A stretch of DNA of 64,000 bases from Mesorhizobium sangaii (GTDB taxonomy: Bacteria; Pseudomonadota; Alphaproteobacteria; Rhizobiales; Rhizobiaceae). Shown here piece after piece: positions 15,894 to 24,581 of the stretch. The notes below the pieces were generated by a model. That model saw only the letters and a program-made list of their open reading frames with translations, had not been told where the DNA came from and did not search any database. The stretch covers positions 248,001-312,000 of the forward strand of contig NZ_JACHEF010000007.1 of assembly GCF_014207355.1 (NCBI RefSeq), written 5' to 3'. Each line of letters begins with the position of its first letter. Position 1 is the stretch's first letter. A program made the position numbers and the translations under genes.

Positions 15894-17363
15894 ATGGCCA
15901 GCATTACGATCCGAAACCTGGACGATGAGGTCAAGGAACTGCTGCGCCGATTGGCGGCGGAGAACGACCGCTCCATGGAGGAGCAGGCGCGGGTCATGAT
16001 CCGGGCCGCCGTTGACGGGCAGATCGGACCCGTGGGCCGTATCGACCAGATCGAGAAAACCCTCCGCGAACTGACCAGTGCGCACGGCGTAGCGACTCCC
16101 GCTGCCGCGCCGGCAGGCAAAGCCTTGCCGCGCGGCCTCTCCGGCAAGCGGATCCTGGTCATCATCGGCGGCGGCATCGCCGCCTACAAGGCGCTGGATC
16201 TCATCCGCCGGCTGCGCGAGCGAGGTGCCGCGGTGCGGGTGGTCATGACGTCGGCCGCTCAGGAATTCGTCACCACGCTGTCGGTGGGGGCGCTCTCCGC
16301 CGACCATGTCTTCACCGAACTGTTTGACCGCAATGACGAGCATGATGTCGGCCATATCAGGCTGTCACGTGAGGCCGACCTGTTGGTGGTGGCGCCCGCC
16401 ACCGCGGACCTGATGGCCAAGCTTGCCAATGGCCATGCCAACGATCTTGCCTCGACCGTGCTAATCGCTACCGACAAGCCGGTTCTGATGGCGCCAGCCA
16501 TGAACCCAAAAATGTGGGCGCATCCGGCGACCCGCCGCAACCGTGCGACGTTGCAGAAGGATGGCGTCGCTTTTGTCGGTCCGGCCAAGGGCGAGATGGC
16601 CGAAAGCAACGAGGCGGGCGAAGGCCGCATGGCCGAACCGCTGGAGATCGTCGCCGCCATCGAGGCGCGGCTCGATGTCAGCCCCAAGCCGCTGTCGGGA
16701 CGCAGGATCATCGTCACCTCCGGCCCGACGCATGAGCCGATCGACCCGGTGCGCTATATCGCCAACCGTTCGTCCGGCAAGCAGGGCCACGCCATTGCGG
16801 CGGCCCTGGCCAAGCTCGGCGCCGATGTCCGCCTCGTCTCGGGTCCGGTCACCATCGCCGATCCCGCCGGGGTGAAGACCATCCATGTCGAACGGGCGCA
16901 AGAAATGCGCGATGCTGTGGAGCAGCTTCTGCCTGCGGACGCGGCGGTGTTCGTCGCCGCCGTTGCCGACTGGCGCAGCGAGAACTCGGCCGGTGAGAAG
17001 ATCAAGAAGGTCGCCGGCGAAGGGCCGCCGGTTCTGCGCATGGTCGAGAATCCCGACATTCTCGCCGGGGTTGGCCATCACAGCCAGCGACCCGGCCTTG
17101 TGGTCGGCTTCGCCGCCGAGACACAGGATCTCTTGCGCAACGCCGAGGCCAAGCTTCGCAAGAAGGGCGCCGATTTCATCGTGGCCAACGACGTGTCGCA
17201 CGAAAGCGGCATCGGTCCTTCGGGTGTCATGGGCGGTGATCGCAATCGGGTGCGGATCGTGTCCAGGGCCGGCGTCGAGGAATGGCCCGAGATGAGCAAG
17301 GACGAGGTGGCGGCGCGGCTCGCCGCCCTGATCGCCGAACGGTTGAAGACGACCGTCGTTTGA
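15894..17363 (+). CDS. coaBC: CoaBC with N-terminal ribbon-helix-helix (FitA/VapB-type) domain
   Basis: A 489-residue protein. Residues about 83-262 are phosphopantothenoylcysteine decarboxylase (CoaC): ILVIIGGGIAAYKA, active-site His154 in HIRLSREAD, and PAMNPKMW with Asn204. Residues about 267-489 are phosphopantothenate-cysteine ligase (CoaB): SGPTHEPIDPVRYIANRSSGKQG region, FVAAVADW and KIKK at 369-372. Together they make 4'-phosphopantetheine for coenzyme A. Residues 1-40 (beginning MASITIRNLDDEVKELL, with SMEEQARVMIR) match FitA/VapB-type antitoxin DNA-binding domains; residues 41-82 are a linker. No stop or good start separates the parts, and GGCGGAG sits 9 bases before ATG 15894. The cysteine usual before GRM in CoaC is absent (MAESNEAGEGRM). 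No PIN toxin gene is adjacent. Confidence 0.93.
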   Translation: MASITIRNLDDEVKELLRRLAAENDRSMEEQARVMIRAAVDGQIGPVGRIDQIEKTLRELTSAHGVATPAAAPAGKALPRGLSGKRILVIIGGGIAAYKALDLIRRLRERGAAVRVVMTSAAQEFVTTLSVGALSADHVFTELFDRNDEHDVGHIRLSREADLLVVAPATADLMAKLANGHANDLASTVLIATDKPVLMAPAMNPKMWAHPATRRNRATLQKDGVAFVGPAKGEMAESNEAGEGRMAEPLEIVAAIEARLDVSPKPLSGRRIIVTSGPTHEPIDPVRYIANRSSGKQGHAIAAALAKLGADVRLVSGPVTIADPAGVKTIHVERAQEMRDAVEQLLPADAAVFVAAVADWRSENSAGEKIKKVAGEGPPVLRMVENPDILAGVGHHSQRPGLVVGFAAETQDLLRNAEAKLRKKGADFIVANDVSHESGIGPSGVMGGDRNRVRIVSRAGVEEWPEMSKDEVAARLAALIAERLKTTVV

Positions 17364-17421
17364 TCTGCGGCGCTGGAACGACGGCGCGCTTCAGGTCATT
17401 TGGCTCTGCATGACCCTGCGG

Positions 17422-17988
17422 TCAATTGGACAAAAGCTCGGCGGTTCGGGCAAGGGCACCGGCAAAACCGTTGAGCGGAATGGAAAAGGTCACCGCTTGT
17501 CCGGTGTCGGCCGCGAAGGCATCGATCTTGAGGGTGGTGCCTGACTTCAGCAGCGGCGTAAGGGTCCCATCGAACGCCACCGGCACCAGGCAGCCGACAA
17601 CCTGGCAGGTGTTGAATGGCAGGCTGCCATCCAGTTTCTGGTCGTCGATGCTCAGGCTGACGCCCTTGGCCAGCGCCAGGCCGAACGGCAGGGCGAGCGT
17701 ACCGGCGGCATCCTCGCCGGTCTTGCTCGACAGCTCGATCGCCAGCAGACGCTGGTTGTTTTGCTTGTTGAATTGCTGATGCGACAGGCTGCAGGTCTTG
17801 GTCGCGCCTGATATCTGGCAATTGACCGTCCAGTCGCCATGGGTCTCGGACAGCGCCGACGCGCCACCGGGCAGTTGCGGCGCATCGACGGTCGGCGCCG
17901 CCGCGGTCTTGGTTTGCGCGGCCATGGCCGGCACACCGACGACGCAGGCTACACCCAGCATTGCCACGAAATACGCGTACTTTCTCAT
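17422..17988 (-). CDS. Invasion-associated locus B (IalB) family secreted protein
   Basis: A 188-residue protein with a signal peptide (residues 1-24, cleavage near AMAA) and an IalB-type domain. Evidence is the pattern of a GDWTVNC start, paired cysteines (NCQISGATKTC and NTCQVVGC) and the late SIPLNGF strand. IalB was named in Bartonella for a role in erythrocyte invasion, but such proteins are widespread in rhizobia, where their role is unclear. ATG 17988 is preceded by GGAGGAG five bases upstream, which decides the start over the earlier GTG/TTG codons. It should be periplasmic or outer-membrane associated. Confidence 0.85.
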   Translation of the reverse strand: MRKYAYFVAMLGVACVVGVPAMAAQTKTAAAPTVDAPQLPGGASALSETHGDWTVNCQISGATKTCSLSHQQFNKQNNQRLLAIELSSKTGEDAAGTLALPFGLALAKGVSLSIDDQKLDGSLPFNTCQVVGCLVPVAFDGTLTPLLKSGTTLKIDAFAADTGQAVTFSIPLNGFAGALARTAELLSN

Positions 17989-18342
17989 CAACACTCCTCC
18001 CGCCCGGCTCCGCCTGGGCCAGTTGGATGCTGACCTCGAGACGCGCCGATCGCGTTCTGTTCAAACCGTTTCGCCGGAGGCGCCGTCATAGCTGACGGCC
18101 GGCGCCATTGACGCCACTCAGCTCACGACGGGCGCCGACCGATAGAGCGGCGAATCGGCGACTTCCGTCAAGTGCAATGCGGGGTTGTCAGGCAGATTCT
18201 CCGCCGCCGCGAGGCGGCCCTCGCCGGTCGACAACAAGACACTGCTTGGACCAGCGCCAAGATATGGCACAGCCACACGGACGCCCTATATTAAGGCCAT
18301 GACTTCTATTGAGGCATGACTTCTTCACGCGGGAATGAGCGG
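17989..18342. other. Intergenic region between divergent genes
   Basis: About 350 bases that must hold the promoters of the IalB-family gene (minus) and of the small Q-rich exported protein (plus). A short direct repeat CATGACTTCT occurs just upstream of the latter. I see no convincing gene, hairpin or known motif otherwise. Confidence 0.4.
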
Positions 18343-18651
18343 ATGTCGGCGTTTCGACCATCGATGGGTTTCACATCGGCAATCCTGGCGACGGCAGTGC
18401 TGGTCGGCGGTTGCCTGCCGGCTTCCGCGCAATCCCTCAATTCCCTCACCGGCAACAACGCGCTGATCCGGCAGAATGACCTGCAGATCCTGCAGAACCG
18501 GGTGCAGCGGCAGCAATACCAGCAGCAACAGCAGCAATATCGTGCCCAGGACCGCCAGATCGTCCAGCAGCCGCAGCCGGTGGTGCCACAATACAGGCCA
18601 AGCTGTACCACGCAGATAATCGGCGTCACCGCCTTGAGCAATTGCCGCTGA
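18343..18651 (+). CDS. Small exported glutamine-rich protein
   Basis: A 102-residue protein with an N-terminal hydrophobic signal (residues 8-28). It could be cleaved by signal peptidase I after ASA; alternatively LVGGC could act as a lipobox. The mature part is dominated by Q (runs near residues 55-75), and ends with two cysteines (SCTTQIIG...SNCR) that could form a disulfide. The in-frame ATG at 18316 has a poorly placed ribosome binding site, so 18343 is preferred. Family unknown; short Q-rich exported proteins of this kind are frequent in rhizobia. Confidence 0.6.
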   Translation: MSAFRPSMGFTSAILATAVLVGGCLPASAQSLNSLTGNNALIRQNDLQILQNRVQRQQYQQQQQQYRAQDRQIVQQPQPVVPQYRPSCTTQIIGVTALSNCR

Positions 18652-18778
18652 CAAGCCGGCGTTTTTCATTTATTAGCCGACTTATGTATTCGGAGTGTCT
18701 TTCGGCACGCGCGAAAGTTTTGGTTTTGCAACGATGCCTTGTCGCGCTATGCGGCATTTACATCGACTGGATCCACGA

Positions 18779-19255
18779 ATGGCAGCCACCAAGAAAAAGG
18801 CCGTACGCAAGGCAAAGAACGGCCAGAGGATCCGCCAGGTGGCGGCGATTCCGTTTCGGCTGAACGCGCGTGGCGATGTCGAGGTGATGCTGGTCACATC
18901 GCGAACGACAAGACGCTTCATCGTCCCCAAGGGCTGGCCGATGAAGGGCAAGAGCGGACGCAAGGCGGCTACCATCGAAGCGCGAGAGGAAGCCGGCGTG
19001 CTCGGCAAGACGCTGAAAGAGCCGGCGGGCACCTACTCCTACTGGAAACGGCTGGCCAACCGCTTCGTCCGCGTCGACGTCATCGTCTATCTGCTGGAGG
19101 TCACCGAGGAACTGGCCGACTGGCAGGAAGCCAAACGGCGGCAGCGGGCCTGGCTGCCGGCCGCAGATGCGGCCACGCTCATCGATGAGCCGGACCTTTC
19201 GACCCTGGTGGCGAACTTGATGATTGCCAAGCCCGAGCCACTCGACCTCGCCTGA
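18779..19255 (+). CDS. NUDIX hydrolase, diphosphoinositol-polyphosphate-phosphohydrolase-like
   Basis: A 158-residue protein with a lysine-rich N terminus and a NUDIX fold. The Nudix box region reads PKGWPMKGKSGRKAATIEAREEAGVLG: the EExG core is intact, but the Arg of the consensus REUxEE is replaced by Ile. This variant is typical of the DIPP-like subgroup, whose members hydrolyse diphosphates such as dinucleoside polyphosphates or inositol pyrophosphates. The substrate cannot be told from sequence. ATG 18779 is the family start; the preceding 28 codons look noncoding. It ends 9 bases before the stop of the convergent citrate-synthase-like gene. Confidence 0.85.
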   Translation: MAATKKKAVRKAKNGQRIRQVAAIPFRLNARGDVEVMLVTSRTTRRFIVPKGWPMKGKSGRKAATIEAREEAGVLGKTLKEPAGTYSYWKRLANRFVRVDVIVYLLEVTEELADWQEAKRRQRAWLPAADAATLIDEPDLSTLVANLMIAKPEPLDLA

Positions 19256-19264
19256 GGCTTGACT

Positions 19265-20113
19265 TCACTCGGTCTTGTCGCCCGCTTCGGGAAAGGGGCG
19301 CACCGGCGCGCCAGTATAGGCCCACAACCATTCGCGCGGCAGCGGCCCTTTGTTTCGCTCGGCTTGCTGCGACTGTTCCCAGGCATGCGCCAGGATGCCG
19401 ACCGAGCGCGACAGCACGAAAAGCCCGCGCGTCAGCGGCGGCGGAAAGCCAAGTTCCCCATAGATGACGGCGGTCGCGCCATCGATGTTGAGCGGTATCT
19501 TTTTCCCCTTGCGACGCGCGACTTCCGCCTCGATCGCCTCGGCGATGTCGGCGAAGCGTCCATTGACGACACCACGCGCGGCAAACGCGCGGGTCAGCTC
19601 CAGCAGGCGCGGCGCGCGCGGGTCGACCGGATGGAAGCGATGGCCGAGCCCCGGCACATAGCCATTCACCTCAGCGAAGAACCGGTCGAGCCGCGTCGAG
19701 ACGGCTTCATTCAGCGTCATGCCGCCGTCGAGCGCGACAGCGATGTCGCCGTAGAAGGACAGCGCCTGTTCGCCGGCGCCGCCATGGACGTCGCCGAGAA
19801 CGTTGATGGCCGAGGCCATGGCGCTGTTGATGCCGACGCCGCAGGTTGCCGCCATGCGCGCAATCGCGACCGACGGCGCTTGCGGCCCATGGTCGACGGC
19901 GGCGCCCAGCGCAATGCCGAGCAGCGCCGCCTGGTCCTCGCTGGCCAACTCGCCACGCAGCATCAGCCAGATCATCGCCGGGAAGCTGACGCGGCCGATC
20001 AGGTCCTGGATCTCATAGCCGCGAAGCCGGATGACACCGGGCCGCATCTCGATGATATCGGTCTGCCACCATTCCTCGCCGCGCTCACGGCCGGTCTTCT
20101 TCTCGGTGCTCAT
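19265..20113 (-). CDS. Citrate synthase-family citryl-CoA lyase-like protein
   Basis: A 282-residue protein, much shorter than true citrate synthases (about 430). It keeps all three catalytic residues of the superfamily: His110 in GDVHGGAGEQAL, His158 in GLGHRFHPVDPRAP and Asp211 in LNIDGATAVI. Short homologues of this type are annotated as citryl-CoA lyase and cleave (S)-citryl-CoA or a related 3-hydroxyacyl-CoA to acetyl-CoA and an oxoacid. Its ATG overlaps the stop of the upstream CoA-transferase by four bases, so the two enzymes are translationally coupled, consistent with CoA activation followed by cleavage. Whether citrate is the real substrate is inference. Confidence 0.85.
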   Translation of the reverse strand: MSTEKKTGRERGEEWWQTDIIEMRPGVIRLRGYEIQDLIGRVSFPAMIWLMLRGELASEDQAALLGIALGAAVDHGPQAPSVAIARMAATCGVGINSAMASAINVLGDVHGGAGEQALSFYGDIAVALDGGMTLNEAVSTRLDRFFAEVNGYVPGLGHRFHPVDPRAPRLLELTRAFAARGVVNGRFADIAEAIEAEVARRKGKKIPLNIDGATAVIYGELGFPPPLTRGLFVLSRSVGILAHAWEQSQQAERNKGPLPREWLWAYTGAPVRPFPEAGDKTE

Positions 20114-21294
20114 GCCCGTGCCTTTGCCTTGGCGCGCGGCGGCAGATCGGCGAAAACCTCGTCCATATGCTCGCCCAGCGAGGGGGGCGGCTTCGTCGGC
20201 AGGGGTGCCGCGCCATCGACCATGAAGCCACCGCGCAGAACCGTCAGCGGCCCGTCCATACCCGGCACGCCCTCGAAATTCGCGGTCACCTGGCGTTCGA
20301 GCACTTGCGGCTCGGCCAGCACTTGCGGGATCGTCAACACCCTGCCCGCGGGCACGCCGGCGCGATTGAACGTCTCTTCCCACACCGCCGCCGAAGCGCT
20401 CGCCAGGGCGTCCTCGATCTCGACTTTGAGCGCCGCACGGTTGCGCTTGCGCGTCTCGCGCTCGGCAAAGCGCGGATCCACCGCAAGCTCCGGCCGCCCG
20501 ATCAGCCGGCACAGCGCCACGAACTGCTCCTGCTTGTTGGCGGCGATGTTGAGCAGCCCGTCGCCGGTGCGGAAGGCGCCGGACGGCGCCGCTGTCATGT
20601 TCTCATTGCCCATAGGCTGCGGATCGACCGCTGCCGTCAGGTAGTTGGAGACCGGCCAGCCGAGCGCCGAGAGCGTGCATTCGAGCATCGAGACGTCGAG
20701 AAAGGCGCCCTCGCCGCTTGTCTTCTGCCGCACCAGCGCCGAGGCGATTGCGAACGCCCCGACCAGCCCCCCAAGCGTGTCGGCGACGGGATAGCCGACC
20801 CGCAGCGGCGCCGTCTCTGGCGTGCCGGTGATGCTCATGATCCCCGACAGGCCCTGGATGATCTGGTCATAGGCGGGATTGTCACGCATCGGCCCGGTCT
20901 GGCCGAAACCTGATATCGCGCAATAGACAAGGCCGGGACGGACCGCCTTCAACGCCTCGTAGCCAAGGCCGAGCCGATCCATCACGCCGGGGCGGAAGTT
21001 CTCCACCAGCGCATCGGCGCTGGCGACCAGATCGAGGAAGCGCTCGCGATCCGCCGGCTTCTTGAGGTCGAGCACCACCGATCGTTTGCCGGCGTTCTGC
21101 GCCAGGAACGACGCGCCCATGCCTGCGCTGTTGAGCTTTGGCGAACCGCCGAGCTGGCGTGCCAGGTCGCCGCCTTGCGGGACCTCGACCTTGATCACAT
21201 CGGCCCCGAGCAGCGCCAGCTGATAGGCACAATAGGGGCCGGCCAGCACGTTGGTCAGGTCGAGGACGCGGATACCGGAAAGCAATTCGGTCAT
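20110..21294 (-). CDS. Class III (CaiB/BaiF) CoA-transferase
   Basis: A 394-residue member of family III CoA-transferases, which move CoA between acyl-CoA and a free acid through an aspartyl-CoA thioester. The N-terminal block IRVLDLTNVLAGPYCAYQLALLGADVIKVE, the EVPQGGDLAR turn and the LVENFRPGVMDRLGLGYEAL region are typical. The catalytic Asp is expected near GSPKLNS...LDLKKPADRE, though its exact position needs alignment. It overlaps the lyase-like gene by four bases and follows tctA by 15 bases, so it should act on the acid imported by that transporter. Confidence 0.9.
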   Translation of the reverse strand: MTELLSGIRVLDLTNVLAGPYCAYQLALLGADVIKVEVPQGGDLARQLGGSPKLNSAGMGASFLAQNAGKRSVVLDLKKPADRERFLDLVASADALVENFRPGVMDRLGLGYEALKAVRPGLVYCAISGFGQTGPMRDNPAYDQIIQGLSGIMSITGTPETAPLRVGYPVADTLGGLVGAFAIASALVRQKTSGEGAFLDVSMLECTLSALGWPVSNYLTAAVDPQPMGNENMTAAPSGAFRTGDGLLNIAANKQEQFVALCRLIGRPELAVDPRFAERETRKRNRAALKVEIEDALASASAAVWEETFNRAGVPAGRVLTIPQVLAEPQVLERQVTANFEGVPGMDGPLTVLRGGFMVDGAAPLPTKPPPSLGEHMDEVFADLPPRAKAKARA

Positions 21295-21309
21295 GACAGC
21301 TCAAATCGA

Positions 21310-22833
21310 TCAGGCATCGCCCGGCACGTGCTCCGGTCCGCGCCGCCGACGGTGCTCGACATAGGCCCAGATATGCGGCCCGACCAGGCCGATGAAGGCG
21401 AGCGTCAGCAGCGTCAGCGATAGCGGATGCTTGTAGAACACCGACCAGTCGCCATTCGAGATGGTCATCGCCCGGCGGAACTGGGTTTCGGCGAGTGGCC
21501 CCAGGATCATGCCGATGATGACCGGCGCGGTCGGGAAATCGAAGCGCCGCATCAGGAACCCGGCCGCCCCCAGGAGATAGAGGATGACCAGGTCGATAGG
21601 CGATTGCGAGATGCCATAGGTCCCGACGGTGGCGAACACCAGGATGCCGGCATAGAGCTGCGGCGCCGGGATCTTCAACAGACGCACCCAAAGCCCGATC
21701 AGCGGCAGGTTGAGGATGACCAGGATGACATTGGCGATGAACAGGCTGGCGATCAGTCCCCAGACGAGGTCGCCCTGCGTCGTCAAAAGCAGCGGCCCCG
21801 GATTGATGCCATAGCTCTGGAACGCCGACAGCATGATCGCCGCCGTCGCCGAGGTCGGCAGGCCGAGCGTCAGCATCGGCACCAGCACGCCGGCGGCGGA
21901 CGCATTGTTGGCGGCTTCCGGGCCGGCAACGCCTTCGATGGCGCCGACCGTGCCGAATTCTTCCTTGTGGTTCGACAGCTTCTTTTCGATGGCGTAGGAC
22001 AGGAAGGTCGGGATTTCGGCGCCGCCGGCCGGCATGGCGCCGATCGGAAAGCCGATCGCCGCACCACGCAGCCAGGGTTTCCACGAACGCCCCCATTCGG
22101 CTGATGTCATGTAGAGCGAGCCCCTCAGCGGCACGATCTCGTCCTTGCCGGCATAGCGGCGCGAGGCCATGTAGAGCGTCTCGCCGACGGCGAACAGGCC
22201 AACGGCGGCGATGATGACGTCGACGCCGTCAAGCAGTTCGGTCATGCCGAAGGTGAAGCGCGGCTGGCCGGTCTGCAGGTCGACGCCGATCATGCCGATG
22301 ACGAAGCCTGCGAACAGGCTGGTGAGGCCGCGCACGGACGAGGAGCCGAGCACCGCCGAAACCGTGATGAAGGCCAATACCATCAGCGAGAAATATTCGG
22401 CCGGGCCGAAGGCCAGCGCGAATTTGACCACCACCGGCGCAAGGAAGGCGACGCCCATGGTGCCGATGGTGCCGGCGACGAAGGAGCCGATCGCCGAGGT
22501 GGCAAGTGCCGCACCGCCGCGGCCGGACCGCGCCATCTTGTTGCCTTCCAGCGCGGTGACGATGGTGGCGCTTTCGCCAGGCGTGTTGAGCAGGATCGAC
22601 GTCGTCGAGCCGCCATACATGGCGCCGTAATAGATGCCCGCAAACAGGATGAAGGAGGCCTCCGGCGCCACCTGGTAGGTGATCGGCAAAAGCAGGGCGA
22701 TGGTCAGCGCCGGCCCGAGACCGGGCAGCACGCCGATAGCGGTGCCGAGCGTGGTGCCGAGCAGGCACCACAGGAGATTGACAGGGGTGAAGGCGACCGA
22801 GAAGCCGTGTGCGAGATGGCCGAGCGTTTCCAT
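21310..22833 (-). CDS. tctA: Tripartite tricarboxylate transporter large permease (TctA family)
   Basis: A 507-residue inner-membrane protein with about eleven hydrophobic segments, the large subunit of TTT systems for citrate and other carboxylates. Family signatures are visible: GVLPGLGPALTIALLLPITY near the N terminus, YGAMYGGSTTSILLNTPGES and the repeat-related LGLPTSATAAIMLSAFQSYGI. ATG 22833 starts four bases after the tctB stop, so the two permease subunits are coupled. The gene order tctC-tctB-tctA-CoA-transferase-lyase on the minus strand suggests a single catabolic unit. Confidence 0.94.
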   Translation of the reverse strand: METLGHLAHGFSVAFTPVNLLWCLLGTTLGTAIGVLPGLGPALTIALLLPITYQVAPEASFILFAGIYYGAMYGGSTTSILLNTPGESATIVTALEGNKMARSGRGGAALATSAIGSFVAGTIGTMGVAFLAPVVVKFALAFGPAEYFSLMVLAFITVSAVLGSSSVRGLTSLFAGFVIGMIGVDLQTGQPRFTFGMTELLDGVDVIIAAVGLFAVGETLYMASRRYAGKDEIVPLRGSLYMTSAEWGRSWKPWLRGAAIGFPIGAMPAGGAEIPTFLSYAIEKKLSNHKEEFGTVGAIEGVAGPEAANNASAAGVLVPMLTLGLPTSATAAIMLSAFQSYGINPGPLLLTTQGDLVWGLIASLFIANVILVILNLPLIGLWVRLLKIPAPQLYAGILVFATVGTYGISQSPIDLVILYLLGAAGFLMRRFDFPTAPVIIGMILGPLAETQFRRAMTISNGDWSVFYKHPLSLTLLTLAFIGLVGPHIWAYVEHRRRRGPEHVPGDA

Positions 22834-22837
22834 GGCG

Positions 22838-23374
22838 TCAGGCTCCAAACGTGCCGATGATCGCATCGATCACCGTGTTCAGCTGGTTCTCGATGAAGCC
22901 GGCGCCGATGTTGACGCCGAGCGCCCTGGCGAAGCCGAAATAGGCGGCCAGCGCCAGGATCAGGCCGAGCCCTACGTCGCGCAGCGTCCGCTTGCTGCCG
23001 AAGCCGTAGCAGACGAGAACGAACATGATGACGGATGCCGCCGTGAAGCCCAGCGGCTGGATCAGCAGCAGATTGGCGACCAGGCCGATGACGACGAAAC
23101 CCATCGCCCGCCAGTCGGTCGGCGTTTCCTTTTCCTCCTCCGGTTGCCAGCCGCCGCGAAGCGCGGCGAGGATGAGCAACAGGGAAAGCACCACTAGGCC
23201 GACCATGGTGAGGTAGGGAAAGACGGTCGGGCCGACCTTGGAGTAGAGTGGCGACACCGGGATCGCCAGCGTCTGCCAGGCTACAGCGCCGGCGCAGGCC
23301 AGAAGCCCGACGCCGATCAACAATTCCGGCACGGCAAGGCGCGACGGCGCCGCCTGCTGGTCACTGCTGCTCAT
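22838..23374 (-). CDS. tctB: Tripartite tricarboxylate transporter small permease (TctB family)
   Basis: A 178-residue membrane protein with four to five hydrophobic segments (near residues 17-37, 49-71, 88-105, 110-128 and 133-150) and a charged cytoplasmic loop rich in E and K in the middle. The segment VSPLYSKVGPTVFPYL is a TctB hallmark. It has low sequence conservation, as usual for TctB, and is identified mainly by size, topology and position between tctC and tctA. Confidence 0.9.
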   Translation of the reverse strand: MSSSDQQAAPSRLAVPELLIGVGLLACAGAVAWQTLAIPVSPLYSKVGPTVFPYLTMVGLVVLSLLLILAALRGGWQPEEEKETPTDWRAMGFVVIGLVANLLLIQPLGFTAASVIMFVLVCYGFGSKRTLRDVGLGLILALAAYFGFARALGVNIGAGFIENQLNTVIDAIIGTFGA

Positions 23375-23512
23375 GAGTGTCCTCCCCAGAAAACGGGCCC
23401 AGGATAGCTGGCCAAGATGCCCGGCACCGCACGGCCGGTCCTCGCCGAAGTTTCATGCCGGCTTTGCATTCCATGCGACAAGGGGCGGCGAGCGCCGCCC
23501 CTTAGGGAAAGA

Positions 23513-24490
23513 TCAGGCGAGCCCGAGGTCTTTCAGGATGGCCTCGATGCGGGCCGTATCCTCGGCCACGAATTTCGCATAATCGTCCCCGGTGAGCAGG
23601 ATCTGCGTCCAGTTGCGGTTCTTGCACTCGGTCGCCCAGCCATCGCTCTTGGCCATGCTCTCGACCAGCGCGATCATCGCCGCCTTGTCGGCATCGGAAA
23701 CGCCGGGGGGTGCGAAGACCCCGCGCCAGTTGAACAGCTCGACATCGATGCCTGCTTCCTTCAGCGTCGGCGCGTCGATGCCGTCCTGGCGCTTGTCGGC
23801 CGAGATGGCAAGCAGCCGCAGCGCGCCCGCCTTGATCTGCTCGGAGAACTCGCCGAAGCCGGAGATGCCGGCCGCCACCTGATTGCCGAGCAGCGCCGAC
23901 AAGGCCTCGCCGCCGCCGGCGAACGGCACGTAGGACAGGTTTGTCGCCGGCACGCCGACGGTCTTGGCGATCAGCCCAAACAGGATGTGATCCGAACCGC
24001 CGGCCGAGCCGCCAGCGACAGGAACCTTTGTCGGATCGGCCTTGAGTGCGGCGACGAAATCCGCTGCCGTCTTGAACGGCGACTCCGCCGGCACCACCAA
24101 GGCCTCGAACTCACCGGTAAGGCGCGCGATCGGCGTGACTTGCGTCAGATTGTTGGCGGCCTTGTTGGCGATGATGGCGCCGACCATGACCATGCCGGCA
24201 ACCATCAGCGAGTTGCCCTTGCCGTTCCATTGGTTGATGAACTGCGGCAGCCCGACCGTGCCGCCGGCGCCGCCGACATTGGTGATCTGCGAGCCGGAGA
24301 TCAGCTTTTCACTGCGCAGCACCTGATCCATCGTGCGCCCTGTCTGGTCCCAGCCGCCGCCCGGGGCTGCCGGCACGAAAATCTGGATCTGCGGTGCGCC
24401 TTCGGCGAAAGCGGGAGAGAGATGAAGTCCTGCAAAGCCGGCAGCGCTTGCCGCCGCCGTACTCATCAAAAATCTGCGTCTGTTCAGCAT
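23513..24490 (-). CDS. tctC: TctC/Bug-family periplasmic substrate-binding protein
   Basis: A 325-residue binding protein of the tripartite tricarboxylate transporter. The N terminus MLNRRRFLMSTAAASAAGF carries a twin-arginine-like motif (RRRFLM), so export may go through Tat; cleavage is likely after AFA. Bug-family landmarks include IFVPAAPGGGWDQTGRTMDQ near residue 40 and the VGGAGGTVGLPQFI loop that contacts the carboxylate ligand. ATG 24490 is chosen because it opens the signal peptide. It is divergent from an IclR regulator, with a palindromic operator between them. Confidence 0.92.
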   Translation of the reverse strand: MLNRRRFLMSTAAASAAGFAGLHLSPAFAEGAPQIQIFVPAAPGGGWDQTGRTMDQVLRSEKLISGSQITNVGGAGGTVGLPQFINQWNGKGNSLMVAGMVMVGAIIANKAANNLTQVTPIARLTGEFEALVVPAESPFKTAADFVAALKADPTKVPVAGGSAGGSDHILFGLIAKTVGVPATNLSYVPFAGGGEALSALLGNQVAAGISGFGEFSEQIKAGALRLLAISADKRQDGIDAPTLKEAGIDVELFNWRGVFAPPGVSDADKAAMIALVESMAKSDGWATECKNRNWTQILLTGDDYAKFVAEDTARIEAILKDLGLA

Positions 24491-24581
24491 GGGATTCCTC
24501 CAGATCACGACACCTCCTCCGGTGCCTGCCAAAACGCGCCTGAATCCAGACCCGTAATCGAGTTCAAGCAGATGTTACCGA

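Noticed and set aside
15894..16016. A separate antitoxin gene followed by an independent coaBC gene
   Set aside because: The frame is continuous, there is no stop, and no ATG/GTG with a ribosome binding site precedes the CoaC domain; a TTG near codon 78 has only a weak upstream signal.
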